Assembly (NCBI GenBank): GCA_032871835.1
Contig: CM065297.1
Location: forward strand, 67,629,253-67,693,252
Source of the DNA: Dipteronia dyeriana
Taxonomy: Eukaryota > Streptophyta > Magnoliopsida > Sapindales > Sapindaceae
Direction of reading: 5' to 3'
DNA length: 64,000 nucleotides
The notes under the pieces were generated by a model. That model saw nothing but the letters and a program-made list of their open reading frames with translations, was not told the origin of the DNA and did no database searches. The position numbers were made by a program, and so were the translations under genes. Shown here one piece after another: positions 43,551 to 56,127 of this stretch (position 1 is its first letter; each line of letters starts with the position of its first letter).

Positions 43551-44760
43551 GGTATAGACTGAATAAGAATGAATTCAACTTGTATTTAGGCAATGGAGCA
43601 TTGGTGTCTACTAGTGAAGTGGGAGATATTTGAATCAATTTAGATTCTTATAGGCATTTATATTTAATAAACGTTTATTATGTACCACAATACAAGAGGA
43701 ATTTAATTTTGGTCTCTTATTTAAATAAATTCGGATATTCGGTTACTTTTAATAAATAGTTTTATTATTAGTAAGAATAACAAAATTATTTGCAGAGGTA
43801 CATTGAAAAACGGTTTATTATATTTGCATGGAAATATCTCTCACTTGTTAGACACGGAACCAATGGAAGCTAATCAAAAAAGAGTAAAATTATCAATAGA
43901 TGAAACCTACCTATGACATTTGCGCCTATGTCATATTAACCTTAAGTGACTTAAAGGTTGATGATCTACCAACTTGTGAAATTTTGTTTGGAAGGTAAAA
44001 TGACCAAAAGGCCATTTACGACCAAAGGCACCAACGCCAATCGAATGTTTAGGATTAATACACACTAATGTGTGTGGACCTATGAGCATTCAAGCTAGAG
44101 GTGGATATGAGTACTTCATCACTTTCATGGATGATCACTCAATATTTGGTTATGTGTATCTCATGAGACATAAGTCAGATGCTTTTGACATATTCAAAGC
44201 ATTTAAAGTTGAAGTGGAAAATCAGCTTGAGAAATGCATTAAAATCTTGAGGTCTGATCGTGGTGGAGAATATCTATCTGGTGAGTTTCAGCAATATCTT
44301 ATTGATAATGGGATAATTTCTCAGTTTTTTGCACCAGGCACACCTCAACAAATGGGGTGGCAGAAAGGAGAAATAGAACTCTTTTGGACATGGATAGGTC
44401 TATGTTGAGTTATTCAATGCTCCTTAATTCTTTTTGGGGACATGCTTTACGAATCGCAAAGTACATTCTAAACGGTGTACCATCTTGGTCGGTTTCTAAA
44501 ACCCCACATGAGTTATGGACCGGGCGAATGCCTAGTTTACAACACTTAAGGATATTTGGATGTCCTACACACATGTTAAAAGGAAAGATAGAAAAGATGA
44601 AGTCCTGTTCAGAACATGCATATTTGTAGGGTAGCCAAAAGGAACAAAAGGATATTATTTTTATAGTCCATCAGATCTTGAAGTATTTGTTTCGACAAAT
44701 GCAAATTTTTTGGAAAAGGACTAATGAATAATTTTGTACCTAAAAGTAGAATTGTCCTAA
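43551..44760 (+). pseudogene. Angela-1 pre-integrase and integrase
   Basis: Begins RLNKNEFNLYLGNGALVS (after the missing protease core), then YVPQYKRNLI and the pre-integrase HLRLCHINL region near 43920, where about 50 bp around NRIKRLV is deleted. The integrase core reads GGYEYFITFMDDHSIFGYVYL (43 kb end pieces, 44098-44160), RSDRGGEYL near 44260 and, in another frame, RRNRTLLDM near 44365. ELWTGRMPSLQHLRIFGCP marks the C-terminal part. Frameshifted at TPQQMGWQ. Confidence 0.88.
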
Positions 44761-44889
44761 ATGAGCTTTCAGGAGATTCAATTCCACAAGAGTTTCCATA
44801 ACCAAGCCTAATTGTAAATTTCGTACCAACACAAGATCAACAATCTACCATACCTCGTCGTAGTGGAGGGTTAGTAGACAACCCGAGAG

Positions 44890-46500
44890 ATACATCGGTC
44901 TAGGAGAATCTGTAGGGAATCTCCCGGACGATGATGATCCCTATACGTACAAGGAAGCAATGGAAGATGTTGATTATCGCCATTGGCAAAAGACAATGCA
45001 ATCTGAAATTGCATCTATGTTCAAAAACAAAATCTGGTTTCTTGTAGACTTGCCTAAAGGGATAAAACCCATTGGGTGCAAGTGGGTATACAAGAGGAAA
45101 AGAGGAATGGATGGAAATGTTGAAACTTTTAAAGTAGCTAAAGGTTATACCCAAAAGGAAGGTCTCGATTATGAAGAAACCTTCTCTCATGTGGCCATCC
45201 TTAAATCCATTAGGATACTCTTATCCATTGCGGCATCTCTAGACCAAGAGATTTGGATAATGGACGTCAAGACAACTTTCCTTAATGGAAGTCTTAAAGA
45301 AAGCATCTAAATGATGTAACCAGAAGGATTCATTGAAAAAGGCCAAGAGGAAAGGGTATGCAAGTTGCAAAGATTAATATATGGATTGAAGCAAGCATCC
45401 AGATCCTGGAACATAAGGTTCGATCAAGCCGTGAAAAGTTTTGGATTTATTCCAAACCTTGATGAACCTTGTGTATACAAAAGAATTAAAGGCGACAAGT
45501 TGGTTTCCTAGTTCTTTATGTTGATGATGTACTACTCATCGGAAACGATATAGGTGTATTGACATCAGTAAATGAATGGTTTGCAAAACAATTTGATATG
45601 AAGGACTTAGGAGAAGCAAGTTATATTCTTGGTATCTCAGTCATAAGGGATAGAAAGAATAGAACGATTGCATTATCCCAAGCTTCATACACAGACAAAA
45701 TTTTGTCTAGGTTTTCCATGCAAGATTCCAAGAAAGGTATGTTACCTTTCAGACATAGATTCAAACTTTCTAAGGAACAAGTTCCTTAGAATGAGCATGA
45801 AGAGCAATTCATGAGTAGGGTTCCATATGCATCAGCAGTTGGAAGTCTCATGTATGAAATGCTATGTACTAGACCAGATGTTTGTTTTGTTGTGGGCATA
45901 GTTAGCAGGTTTCAATCGAACACTGGTCCTGATCACTGGACAACAATCAAGCATATTTTCAAGTATCTTAGGAGAATGAGAGAATATATGCTTGTATACT
46001 CTGGAGGGTATTTGATTCCCGTTGGGTAAATAGATTCTGATTTTCTATCAGATTTTGACTCTAGGAGATCAACATCAGATCTGTGATTACACTTGGAGAA
46101 GGAGCATTCATATGGAGGAGTATCAAGCAATCTTATATTGTCGATTCCATCATGGAAGCCGAGTATGTTGCAGAATGCGAGGCTGCTAAAAAGGTTGTCT
46201 GGCTCCGCCAATTCTTGATTGACTTGTAAGTGGTTCCTGATGCGAATAAGCAAATCACTATCTACTGTGACAATAGTGGAGCAGTGGCTAATTCGAGAGA
46301 ACCAAGAAGTCATAAGAGAGGGAAACACATTGATAGAAAGTATCACCTTCTGAGGGAAATTGTGCATAGGGGTAACATGACGAATAACAAGATCGCGTCA
46401 ACAGATAATCTAGTGGATCCTTTTACAAAGGCTCTTCCATAAAAGATTTTTGATGGGTATCTAGAGAACATGGGGATGAGAGATATGCCACATTTTCTAT
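44890..46500 (+). pseudogene. Angela-1 reverse transcriptase and RNase H
   Basis: WKWVYKRKRGMDG-like text near 45080, the motif-A block MDVKTTFLNGS near 45262 with its aspartate retained, LIYGLKQAS near 45378 and YVDDVLLIGNDIG near 45522-45550 (YVDD active site). It continues with DLGEASYILGI, YASAVGSLMYEML, AEYVAECEAAK and, for RNase H, DNSGAV near 46275 and HIDRKYHLLRE. At least six stops or frameshifts, for example at IWIMDV...SI* (45310) and before 45559. Confidence 0.9.
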
Positions 46501-46502
46501 AG

Positions 46503-46515
46503 AGCAAGTGGGAGA
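46503..46515 (+). other. Angela-1 polypurine tract
   Basis: AGCAAGTGGGAGAT immediately before the 3' LTR; the same GTGGGAGAT occurs in Angela-2 at 51089-51097 on the minus strand. Confidence 0.88.
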
Positions 46516-46516
46516 T

Positions 46517-48570
46517 TATTGGGATTATGCTTGATAGCAAGAGTATAATAATGTATTTGACAATCTTTTCATATTTTTAAAGTGATTTCTAGTTTAACAA
46601 ATCTTAGCATTTATAGTTTAATTATTATAATTGTCAAAAGTAAATAATCATAAGGTTAAAAGACTATGAGAAAAGAAGAATTATTCATACATCTATATAT
46701 GTATGAGGTAGACACAATTCTTTAGTTAGTCTTGAATAATATTCACAACTTAAGATAAAAGGTTGGGCGCATTTATCTTGTCAAAGTTGTAGATTCTTTT
46801 GCTAGCATTTGAGTGGGATCAAATGTGTTATGATGAGTCTAAAATCATCAAAGTGTGGTGTCTTTGGGCAAAAGAATATAGTGCAGTTGGTGCGTTGAAT
46901 ATGATCACAATGAAATACTATATCTAGAACAGTCAACGGATAAAAGTTTTCATTTAAAGACAATCTGAGAGTCTATTTTAATCCTGAGACAAATAATGGA
47001 CTGATGGTTGCAAGTGTTATCATGTGAGCTATCAATGAGTACGATTATATAGCATAGTCTATCCTCGATAGTTTGGTGGTATTCATTTGTTAATCGATAG
47101 AGGACTTCATTTATAGATATGGACATCGTGGCTCCATTTATTAAATGAGAGTAGAATATCATCATATGGATGTTTTGAGGTATTGGATATTAAATCTTAA
47201 CGTTAAGTTTTCAATAGTGTCTATTGAAACATGGCTTCTGGACAAATCAAAATATCCAAGTTCAAAATGTGGTCATATGAGTAATTATGGTAACTTGGAG
47301 AGCTATAGGCGGTCTATGAGCTCTTGGCGATTACTGATATTCTTCACGAGTATACACTTTCTCCAATAAAGTTGTCAAGGGTATGAATGAGTAACATCAA
47401 ATTATTCTATCTTTATTTAAGATTTCAATTTTAGTTCTTTATTGGAATGAACTAAAATTAATAGATCGAACCTAAGTGAATCATTTTTTGATTGTGATTG
47501 GGTTGTGTCTATTGGAGCTTAAATTTAGATAGCCCGCCAAGATCCTCAATTCACACGAACTTGCTTAGATCACTTGATATATTCTACAAGACCAATTTAG
47601 GTGTCCATCTAGAATTGTATTAAGGCATGTGGACTTGTTTCTTTTTGTAAGAATATGTCTAGTTCATATGTCGACTTTTTATAAATGTCCAATGGATTTA
47701 ATAAAATAAGAAAAATAATATATATGCCTATATATTGTCATGGGCGGCAAGGCTAATATATAAAAGCCTAAATTTATTATTTTTATTTTATTATTTAATT
47801 AAATGGAAATTAATTAAATTTTTAATTAATTAAATATTTAATTAAAAGTCAAAATCTTTTTTTTCTATTAGGAGAAGGTCTTCTAATATTATACTATTGT
47901 TGGTAGTATAATTAATATTAAAGACTATATTTGATAAGTAGATAAATAAAAGGAATTATTTATCTAGTCAAATTAGGAAGTCTTTAATATGGTCACAAAT
48001 ACACTAATGAGTTGGATTAGGAGTCTTGGTGTAGGAAAGAATTCTTTTTGGAAAAGGATTCTTGGTCACTAAGTAAATCCACCTAAGGAAAGGATTCTTG
48101 CCCACCAAGTAAATCCTTCTTAGGAGAGGATTTTGTTTTCGATAATACACTAGTATCCTTTTCATCAAAAGGGTTTTGTGTACAACATCGAATCAAGGTT
48201 CACGCGAGTTTCAATCAAATTGATTGATAATTAAAAAGTGACCGAACGTTCTTGGTTTTTCTGTTGGATGATTATTGTGACTAATAAAGAAGAAGTTTTT
48301 GTTTGTTTCCTTCCTCAGGTATACAATTTAAAGAAAGGGAGCCTACACTCAAAGGTGATTCACATTCGTGATTGGATTGGAAGATCTTATGGATTCAATT
48401 CGATGCTAGTTCAATCATTATGAAAAAAAAGGTACGATACTTTTTATATACATCAATTAATCTAGAGTTAATGTTCTTGTTATTAAAAGGGAAATTTTTT
48501 ATTTATACGCAAACCCTAGTTTTCTAATTTTCTCACGCTTTCGTTGCGTTTTGAACCGATTTTCCCTTCA
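46517..48570 (+). mobile_element. Angela-1 3' LTR
   Basis: Starts TATTGGGATTATGC (mutated from TGTTGGGATT) and ends TTTTCCCTTCA, followed by CTCAT. It lacks the TATA-containing ~165 bp present in the 5' LTR. Confidence 0.93.
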
Positions 48571-48585
48571 CTCATAAACCTAACA
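48571..48585 (-). mobile_element. E6 5' LTR, first bases after Angela-1
   Basis: CTCATAAACCTAACA, continuing the LTR sequence interrupted at 39152 and giving the TGTTAGG start on the minus strand. Confidence 0.85.
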
Positions 48586-48755
48586 TATACCCTTTCTCAA
48601 CATCATCCATTTCTCATCTTGAACTAGTCTTTTCCACCCAAAAGCTCAACATTACATATCTAGATTACTTCCCCAAAACCATTCCTCTCTACCTATTCCC
48701 TACACATGATCCCCTTGTCACTCTCCATTTAACATCCATCTCAATACACATTCTC
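48586..48755. other. Short spacer between E6/Angela-1 and Angela-2
   Basis: 170 bp of pyrimidine-rich plus-strand sequence with no ORF or match within the window. The minus strand next to the E6 LTR reads GAGAAAGGGTATA, resembling a polypurine tract, so it might be 3' internal sequence of another element rather than unique host DNA. Confidence 0.4.
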
Positions 48756-51088
48756 TGTAGGGAAAAATCGATTCAAGATGCAGCGGAAGCTTAAAATTAG
48801 GGTTTCATATGTTTTAAAAAATTTCTCTTTAAAAGAAAGAGCCTTAACCCTAGATTAATTGACGTATATTAAAAGTATCGTACCTTTTTATCATGACGAT
48901 TGTACTAGGCCGAATTGAATCCGTAAGATCTTCCAATCCAATCACGAGCGTGAATCACCAAGGAGTGTGAGCTTCTTTTCTTTAAATTGTATACCTAAGG
49001 ATGGAAACAAACAAAATCTAATTCTTTTGTTAGTCACAATAATCCTCTAAGAGAAAACCCAAGAACATTCGGTCACATGTGAATTATCAATCTATTTGAT
49101 TGAAACTCACGTGAATCCGATTCAATTTTTGTACACAAAACCCTTTTGATGTAAAGGATACTATTGCACTATCAAAAATAAAAACATTCCCCCTTTCTCT
49201 TTTCCTTGGCTGAATTCAATACACAATATCTATGAGTTGGCCGAATTTTGTCTAGAGCAATAACTAATTTTTTTTCTCTCTCAAAATTCTCTAGCTTGCC
49301 CGAAATTTTCAAGAAAATTTTCTCTAACTAAAAACTTAGGCTTGGCCGAATTCTACATCCCATATATGTAGTGGCCGAATTCCTCTTATCTTTAGTTTAA
49401 GAGACCTAATCCTCTCCTATGAAGGATTTACTTGGTGGGCAAGAATCCTTTCCTTAGGTGGAGTTACTTTGTGACCAAGAATCCTAACTCTAGGTGGATT
49501 TACTTGGTTACAAAGAATCCTTTTCAAAAAAAGATTTCTTTTCCACACCAAGACTCCTAATCCAATTCAAATAGTGTATTTATTCAATAACCAATTATTG
49601 AATATAATTAAATTGTGACTATATTAAACTTCCTAATTTGACCAATTGTCAACAAGAGTTTTAATAGAAATCAAATACTTCATAATTTGACTAAATAAAT
49701 AAATTTTGATTATTTATCTAGTTATCAAATATAGTATTTGATACTTATCATATTACCATCAATAATATGACTCTAGGAGACCATCTCTTACTAGGAAAAA
49801 GATTTTGTATTTTAATTAAACAATAAAATAAAAGACAATATGTAAGGCTATTATATAGTCCCTTTCCACCCAAGCTATATATATGAGCCAAATATTGTTT
49901 TTCCTATTTTATTAAATCCATTGAACTTTAATAAAAAGTCCACATGTGAGCATGATCCATTCTTACTAAAAAAGAAACAAGTTCACATGCCTTAATACAA
50001 TTCTAGATGGACCCATAAATTGGTCCCGTAGAATATATCAAGTAATCAATGCAAGTTTGTGTGGATTGATGATCTTGGCGGGCAATCTAAATTTAAGCTC
50101 AAATAGACATAACCTAATCACAATCAACAAACGATTCACTTAGGTCTGATCTATTAATTTTAGTTTATTCCACTAAAAAACTAAAATTGAACTCTTAAAA
50201 AAATATAGAATACGGTAATATTGCTCATTCATAACCTAGACAATCTTAATTGAGGTAGTGTATCCTCGTGACAAAAAGCAGTAATCGCCAAGAGCTCATA
50301 GACGGCCTATAGCTCTCCAAGTTACCATATTTACTCATATGACCACATTTTAAACTTGGATATTTTGGCTTGTCCAGAAGCCATATTTCAATAGAAACTT
50401 TTGAATACTTAATATTAAGATTTAATATCCAATACCTCAAAATATCTATATGTTGATATTCTACTCTCATTTAATAAATGGAGCCACGATGTCCATATCT
50501 ATAAATGAATTCCTCTATCGATTAACAAATGAATACAACCAAACTATCGAGGATAGACTATGCTATATCCTTAATAGCTCAAATGATAACACTTGCAATC
50601 GTAAGTCCATCATTTATCTCAAGATTAAGATAGACTCTCTAATTGTCTTCAAATGAAAACCATTACCCATTGATGGTTTTGGATAAAGTATTTCACTGTG
50701 ATCTTATTCAATGCACCCATTGCACTAGATTCTTTTGCCTAAAGACACCATACTTTGATGATTTTAGACTCATCATAATACATTTGATTCCACTCAAATG
50801 CTAGCAAAAGAATCTACAACTTTGAGAATATAAAGGCACCAACTTTTATCTTAAGTTGTGAATATTATTCAATACTAACTAAATAATTGTGTCTACCTCA
50901 TTTATATCTAGATGTACAAACAATTATTCTTTTCTCATAGTCTTTTGACCTTATGATTATTTACATTTGACAATTATAATAATTAAACTATAAATACTAA
51001 GATTTGTTAAACTAGAAATCACTTTTATTAATATAAAAAGATTATCAAATACACTATTACACTCTTGCTATCGACCATAATCCTAAGA
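48756..51088 (-). mobile_element. Angela-2 3' LTR
   Basis: Plus-strand TGTAGGGAAAAATC to CATAATCCTAAGA (LTR start TTCTTAGG on the element strand, mutated from TGTTAGG), adjacent to CTCCCAC, the reversed polypurine tract. Has three GGATTTACTTGG-type repeat units at 49420-49530, including a perfect CTTGGTGACCAAG. Confidence 0.92.
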
Positions 51089-51099
51089 ATCTCCCACTA

Positions 51100-52690
51100 G
51101 CTGTATAGCAACTTTGTCATATCTCTTATCTCCATATTCTCTAGGTGCCCATCAAAACTCTTTTGTTGAAGAGCCTTTGTGAAGGAATCCACTAGATTTT
51201 CTACTGAAGCGAGCTTGGTTATCGTCACGTCTCCTCTATGCAAAATTTCCCTTAAAAGGTGATGCTTTCTTTCAATATGTTTCCCTCTCTTATGACTTCT
51301 TGGTTCTCATGAATTAGTCATTGCTCCACAATTGTCACAATAGATAGTGATCTGCTTATTTGCATCAGGAACCACATCCAAGTCAATCAAAAAATGGTGG
51401 AGCTAGACAACCTCTTTAGCAGTCTCGTATACGGCAACATACTCAGCTTCCATGATGGAATCAACAATACAAGATTTCTTGATACTCTTCCATATGATTG
51501 CCTCTCCTCTAAGTGTAAACACAGATTTTGATGTTGATCTATTGGAGTCAGAATCTATATACCAAACGGGAATTAAATCCTCTTCGAAGTATACAAGCAT
51601 ATAATCTCTTGTTCTCGTGAGATACATGAAAATATGCTTGACTGTCATCCAGTGTTCAGGGCCAGGTTTTGATTGAAACCTGTAAACTATGCCAACAATA
51701 AAACAAATATTTGGTCTAGTGCAGAGCATTGCATACATGAGACTCCCAACTGTCGAGGCATATGGAACCCTACTCATGAATTGCTTTTCATGCTCATTCT
51801 TAGGAACTTGTTCCTTAGAAAGTTTGATTCCATGTCTGAAAGGTAACATACCTTTCATGGAATCTTGCATGGAAAATCTAGATAAGATTTTATCTTTATA
51901 TAAGCTTGGTATAAATGCAATCGTTCTATTCTTTCTATCCCTTATGATTTGGATACCAAGAATATAACTTGATTCTCCTAAGTCCATAATATCAAATTGT
52001 TTTGCTAACCATTCTTTTACTGATGGTAATACACCTACATCGTTTCCGATGAGTAGTATATCATCAATGTAAAGAACTAGGAAAACCAACTTATCGCCTT
52101 TAATCCCTTTGTATACACAAGGTTCGTCAAGATTTTGAATAATCCAAAACTTTTCATGGCTTGATCGAACCTTATGTTTCAGGATCTGGATGTTTGCTTC
52201 AATCCATATATGGATCTTTGCAACTTGTGTACATTTTCCTCTTGGCCCTTTACAATGAATTCTTCTGGTTGCATCATATATATGCTTTCATCAAGACTTC
52301 CATTAAGGAAAGTTGTCTTGACATCCATTTAACAAATCTCTAGGTCTAGAGATGCCGCAATGGATAAGAGAATCCTAATGGATTTAAGCATGGCCGCAGA
52401 AGAAAAGGTTTTCTCATAATCGATTCCTTCCTTTTATGTGTAACCTTTAGCTACCAATCTAGCTTTAAAGGTTTCCACCTTTCCATCCATTCCTCTCTTT
52501 CTCTTGTATACCCACTTACACCCATTGGGTTTTATCTCTTTAGGCAAGTCCTTAAGAGACCAGACTTTATTTTTGAACATTGATTCAATTTTAAATTGCA
52601 TTGCCTTTGGCCAATGGCTACAATCAACATCTTTTATGGCTTCCTTGTACGTGTAGAGATCATCTTCGTCCGGGAGATTCTTTACTGATT
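51100..52690 (-). pseudogene. Angela-2 reverse transcriptase and RNase H
   Basis: From about 52690: KWVYKRKRGMDG near 52500, MDVKTTFLNGS near 52320, a broken YGLKQ block near 52190, then an open stretch 52089-51403 with YIDDILLIGND (YIDD variant of the active site), DLGESSYILGI, YASTVGSLMYAML, GEAIIWKS and AEYVAVYETAKE. RNase H continues with YCDNCGAM near 51330 and HHLLREI near 51250. Stops interrupt motif-A flanks and the RNase H part. Confidence 0.9.
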
Positions 52691-52808
52691 CTCCTAGACC
52701 AACGTATCTCTCGAGTTGTCTACTAACCCTCCCACTATGATGAGGAACGGTAGATTGTTGATCTTGTGTTGGTGCGAAACTTACAATTAGGCTACGTTGT
52801 GAAACCTC

Positions 52809-54042
52809 TTATGGAAGTGTAACTCCTAAAAGCTCATTCAGAATAATTATACTTTTAGGAACAAAATTATTCACATAGTCCTCTTCCAGAAATTTAGCAT
52901 TTGTCGAAACAAATACTTTAAGATCTGAAGGACTATAAAAATAATATCCTTTTGGATACCCTACAAATATGCATGTTTCTGAATGGGACTCCATCTTTTC
53001 TCTCTTTCCTTTTAACACGTGCACAGAACATCCAAATATCCTTAAGTGTTGTAAACTAGGCTTTCGCCCAGTCCACAACTCGTGCGGTGTTTTAGGAACC
53101 GACTTAGATGATAGACCGTTTAGAATGTACATAGCGGTTTGTAAAGCATTTCCCCAAAAAGAATTAGAGAGTGTTAAATAACTCAACATGCACCTAACCA
53201 TGTCCAAAAGAGTTCTATTTCTCCTTTCTGCCACCTCATTTTGTTGAGGTGTACCTGGCGCAGAAAACTGAGAAATTATCCCATTATCAATAAGATATTG
53301 CTAAAACTTACTATATAGATATCCTCCACCACGATCAGACCTTAAGATTTTTATTTGTTTCCCAAGCTGATTTTCTACTTCAACTTTAAATGCTTTGAAA
53401 ATGTCAAAAACATCCAACTTATGTCTCATGAGATACACATAGCCAAATCTTAAGTAATCATCCGTGAAAGTGATGAAGTACTCATATCCACCTCTAGCTT
53501 GAATGCTCATAGAACCACGCACATCAGTTTGTATTAATCCTAAACATTTAGTGGCTCTTGCGCCTTTGGTCATGAACGACCTTTTGGTCATCTTACCTTC
53601 CAAACAAGATTCACAAGTTGGTAGATCATCAACCTTTAAGTCACTTAAAGGTCCATCACTAACCAATCTTTTGATCCTATTAAGGTTAATATGACCTAGG
53701 AGCAAATGCCATAGGTAGGTTTCATCGTTTGATAATTTTACTCTTTTATGATTAGGTTGCATTGATTTTGTGTCTAACAAGTGAGAGATATTTCTAACAA
53801 ATAGAATAAACCATTTTCCAATGTACCTTTGCAAACAATTTTTTATTCTTACTAATAATAAAAGCTTTATTAAAAGTAACCAAATATCCAAATTTATTTA
53901 AACAAGAAACTGAAATTAAATTCCTCTTGAATTGAGGTACATAATAAACGTCTATTAAATATAAATGCCTATAAGAATCTAAATTAATTCTAATATCTCT
54001 TACTATACTAGTAGACACTAACACTCTGTTGCCTAAATACAA
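52809..54042 (-). pseudogene. Angela-2 pre-integrase and integrase
   Basis: Opens with MYLGNRVLVSTSIV and YVPQFKRNLISVS, then after a frameshift near 53850 a long frame 53891-52809 broken only by one stop (SKF*QYL, CAG to TAG type). Zinc-finger residues are in HLLLGHINL and CESCLEGK; the core contains GLIQTDVRGSMS, DDYLRFGYVYL, RSDRGGGYL and, after the stop, PGTPQQN and ERRNRTLLDMV with the catalytic glutamate. The C-terminal part includes ELWTGRKPSLQHLRIFGC. Confidence 0.9.
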
Positions 54043-54059
54043 GTTGAATTTATTCTCAT

Positions 54060-54782
54060 TCAGTCTTTTCCTTTCCCGGAACCTCTTCTAGTTAGGCCTA
54101 AGTTGCTTTTTCTTATGTTGTTTATTGACCTTCTTACGGGTCTTAACATTAGCAACTTCACTAACCCTATGAATCTCTTAACTCTTCCTTTCACAAGGAT
54201 TTTTTCGGTGCTTTGGACATGTTGCATCAGACCATACAAGGTGTATTCCTTATTGTTCAAGGTGTAGTCCAACTTGAACTGATCAAAGGAATCTGATAGT
54301 GATTTGACGGTCATGTCAATTTTCGTCTCACCATCTATCTAGGCACCATTAAGTTCAGTAATGTTGAGATGTTCTATGATTTTCATCATGTGATCTTTCA
54401 CAGCCTGTCCAGGTTTCATCCTAAGATTCATAAAAGTAGTCACTACCTCTCTCTTAGTCGTCCTGGACTTCATAGCAAATATTTTTTCCAGAGATATCAT
54501 TATATCGGCAACAATCTCCATTCCTTTATGTTGTTGTTGCAACACATCGGAGATGGTGGCCATAATGTAACATTTAGCAATCTCATGTGAAGAGTTCCAC
54601 TGCTGATACTCATCTCTTTTCTCCTCACTAGATTCATTAGTAAGAGTTGGTGGTTTAGGAATAAACAGAACGAACTTATGTTTTTCTGCTTGCAACAACA
54701 ACTCAATTTTCCTTTTCCATGTGACATAAATATCATCGGTTAAATTATTATCTTTTAGGATGTTGATTAGGGATGAGGTCAT
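54060..54782 (-). pseudogene. Angela-2 gag
   Basis: Starts MTSSLINILKDNNLTDDIYV at 54782 and is one frame broken by a single stop (ELNGA*IDGE; GAG in Angela-1 is TAG here). Contains WKRKIELLLQAEKHKFV, SLEKIFAMKSRTTKREV and LDYTLNNKEYTLYGL. It ends RRGSGKGKD without a zinc knuckle and runs directly into the post-protease NKFNL segment: the nucleocapsid end and protease are deleted, as in Angela-3. Confidence 0.9.
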
Positions 54783-56127
54783 GATTTCTTAATAATAAAA
54801 AAATTATATAAGTAAAAAATCATGATAAACCACTTTCGAATAATTATCTTGAATTAAATAAAATAATTCAATCGTAAAATTCAACGGTGATCCAACACCC
54901 ATAAATTTCATGCCTCCTTTGGGAGTTTGCACCATTTACTAGTTGGACTAGGTCCCACCTAATTGTTAACATAACAACAAACATTTTCAATTTTAGCCAT
55001 GCAATTCTATTAAAAAGAACTCTTGAGAGGATATTAATAAAATCACATTGGGTGTGTTACCAAGTTATCAACCTTCAATATATTCCCTCATGAATATCCC
55101 TCCATTGGGAGTAGATGTCCTTTGGGTTAATTGTCTAGTCTATCCTTGTAAGGAAGTATCTTGCTAAATTCCATTCATGAATACCCCTTGAGGGGTTATT
55201 ACACGAAACATAAAGATCAACTAAACTTGGAGGCCGTAGGTGTTCCAAAACACCTTCTCCCACTCAACTATTTAAGGAGTGTGATCAAATTCCATAGAAT
55301 GATTTACCAAGTTATCTAGATGCCAATTAGATACCTAAGCCATTCAATGCATGTTCATACCAAAAGAGATATACGAGTGGCACTCCTATTCTATATGACA
55401 TGTTATCATACAACAACAAATATTGTAATATTTTTGAAAATAGAAATAGTTACAATTTCGGTCAATCATAGAAAAGCATGTAAATTACATAGGTCTTGGA
55501 ATACAAAAAAAACTCCTTTCTTGGGGAACAAGTCTTCACGCGACCATCGTTGTTTGGACCCTTGGCTGCCTCCCAAAGGTATGCTCACCTTTTAGCTCTA
55601 TAAAGGGTTGCCGTGTGCAGCCCATGGGTTCCATAGGGCTACCGTGCGCAACCATACAACAACAATCGTGGCTACGTACTCATTCGCACAAACGATTGTT
55701 GTTATGGCACGCACGGTACCAAACTTGTTCCGGTTGCTTCCATTTCTTCAAATCTTTGATACTTGAATATATTACAACTATATTTAAAACAAAAAGTACT
55801 GCAATTTTTATTTTATTCTTTATTATTACAACAAAAAAATAAAAAAAAAAACTTAGCAACTACCAAGAAGGAAATTATGGCGATGATAGGCCATCCTTCT
55901 TGTTACATTCCCAAAACAAAAATACATTGAAATTCTATGACCAAATTTGAGCAATAACAAATCACATTATAATATATATATATATATCCATACATTCCAA
56001 TGTAAATATATATGTGAATACCTAGAATGTCATCTCTTTCTAAAACATGCATATATACAATATAAGAAATAGATTCACGTATATATACATCAATTAATCA
56101 AGGGTACAACCAGACTCTAATACCAAT
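54783..56127 (-). other. Angela-2 leader and primer-binding site
   Basis: Non-coding leader. The primer-binding site at 56114-56125 reads TGGTATTAGAGT on the minus strand (two differences from Angela-1). A TA run lies at 55973-55988, and a GC-richer block at 55560-55740 is related to 41880-42010 in Angela-1. Confidence 0.8.

Larger units (their letters stand above)
39153..48570 (+). mobile_element. Angela-1: Angela/Tork-like Ty1/copia retrotransposon
   Basis: The 5' LTR 39153-41363 and 3' LTR 46517-48570 are near-identical apart from a ~165-bp segment (about 40770-40930) absent from the 3' copy. Primer-binding site, leader, gag, integrase, RT, RNase H and polypurine tract follow in order; the protease is missing. 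CTCAT flanks both ends. Pol has many stops and frameshifts. It is inserted in the 5' LTR of E6, on the opposite strand. The lineage call rests on CLEGKMTKRxF, GGYEYFITFMDDHS and RRNRTLLDM patterns. Confidence 0.93.
18358..48585 (-). mobile_element. E6: Sirevirus-like retrotransposon with env-like ORF, pol deleted, three insertions
   Basis: The 5' LTR (48585-48571 plus 39152 to about 36546) and the 3' LTR (18358-20518) are clear relatives; compare AAGGCTTCTCC...GTTGTCATTCTTCCTTGAAGC at 39035-39085 and 20385-20435. Between them on the minus strand lie gag (36545-35122), non-coding DNA and an env-like ORF (30806-30374 joined to 21742-21064). Protease, integrase, RT and RNase H are missing. It has been split by E1 (21748-30368), a solo LTR (32525-34980) and Angela-1 (39153-48570). 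No target duplication of its own was found, since the 3' LTR end is truncated. Confidence 0.75.
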
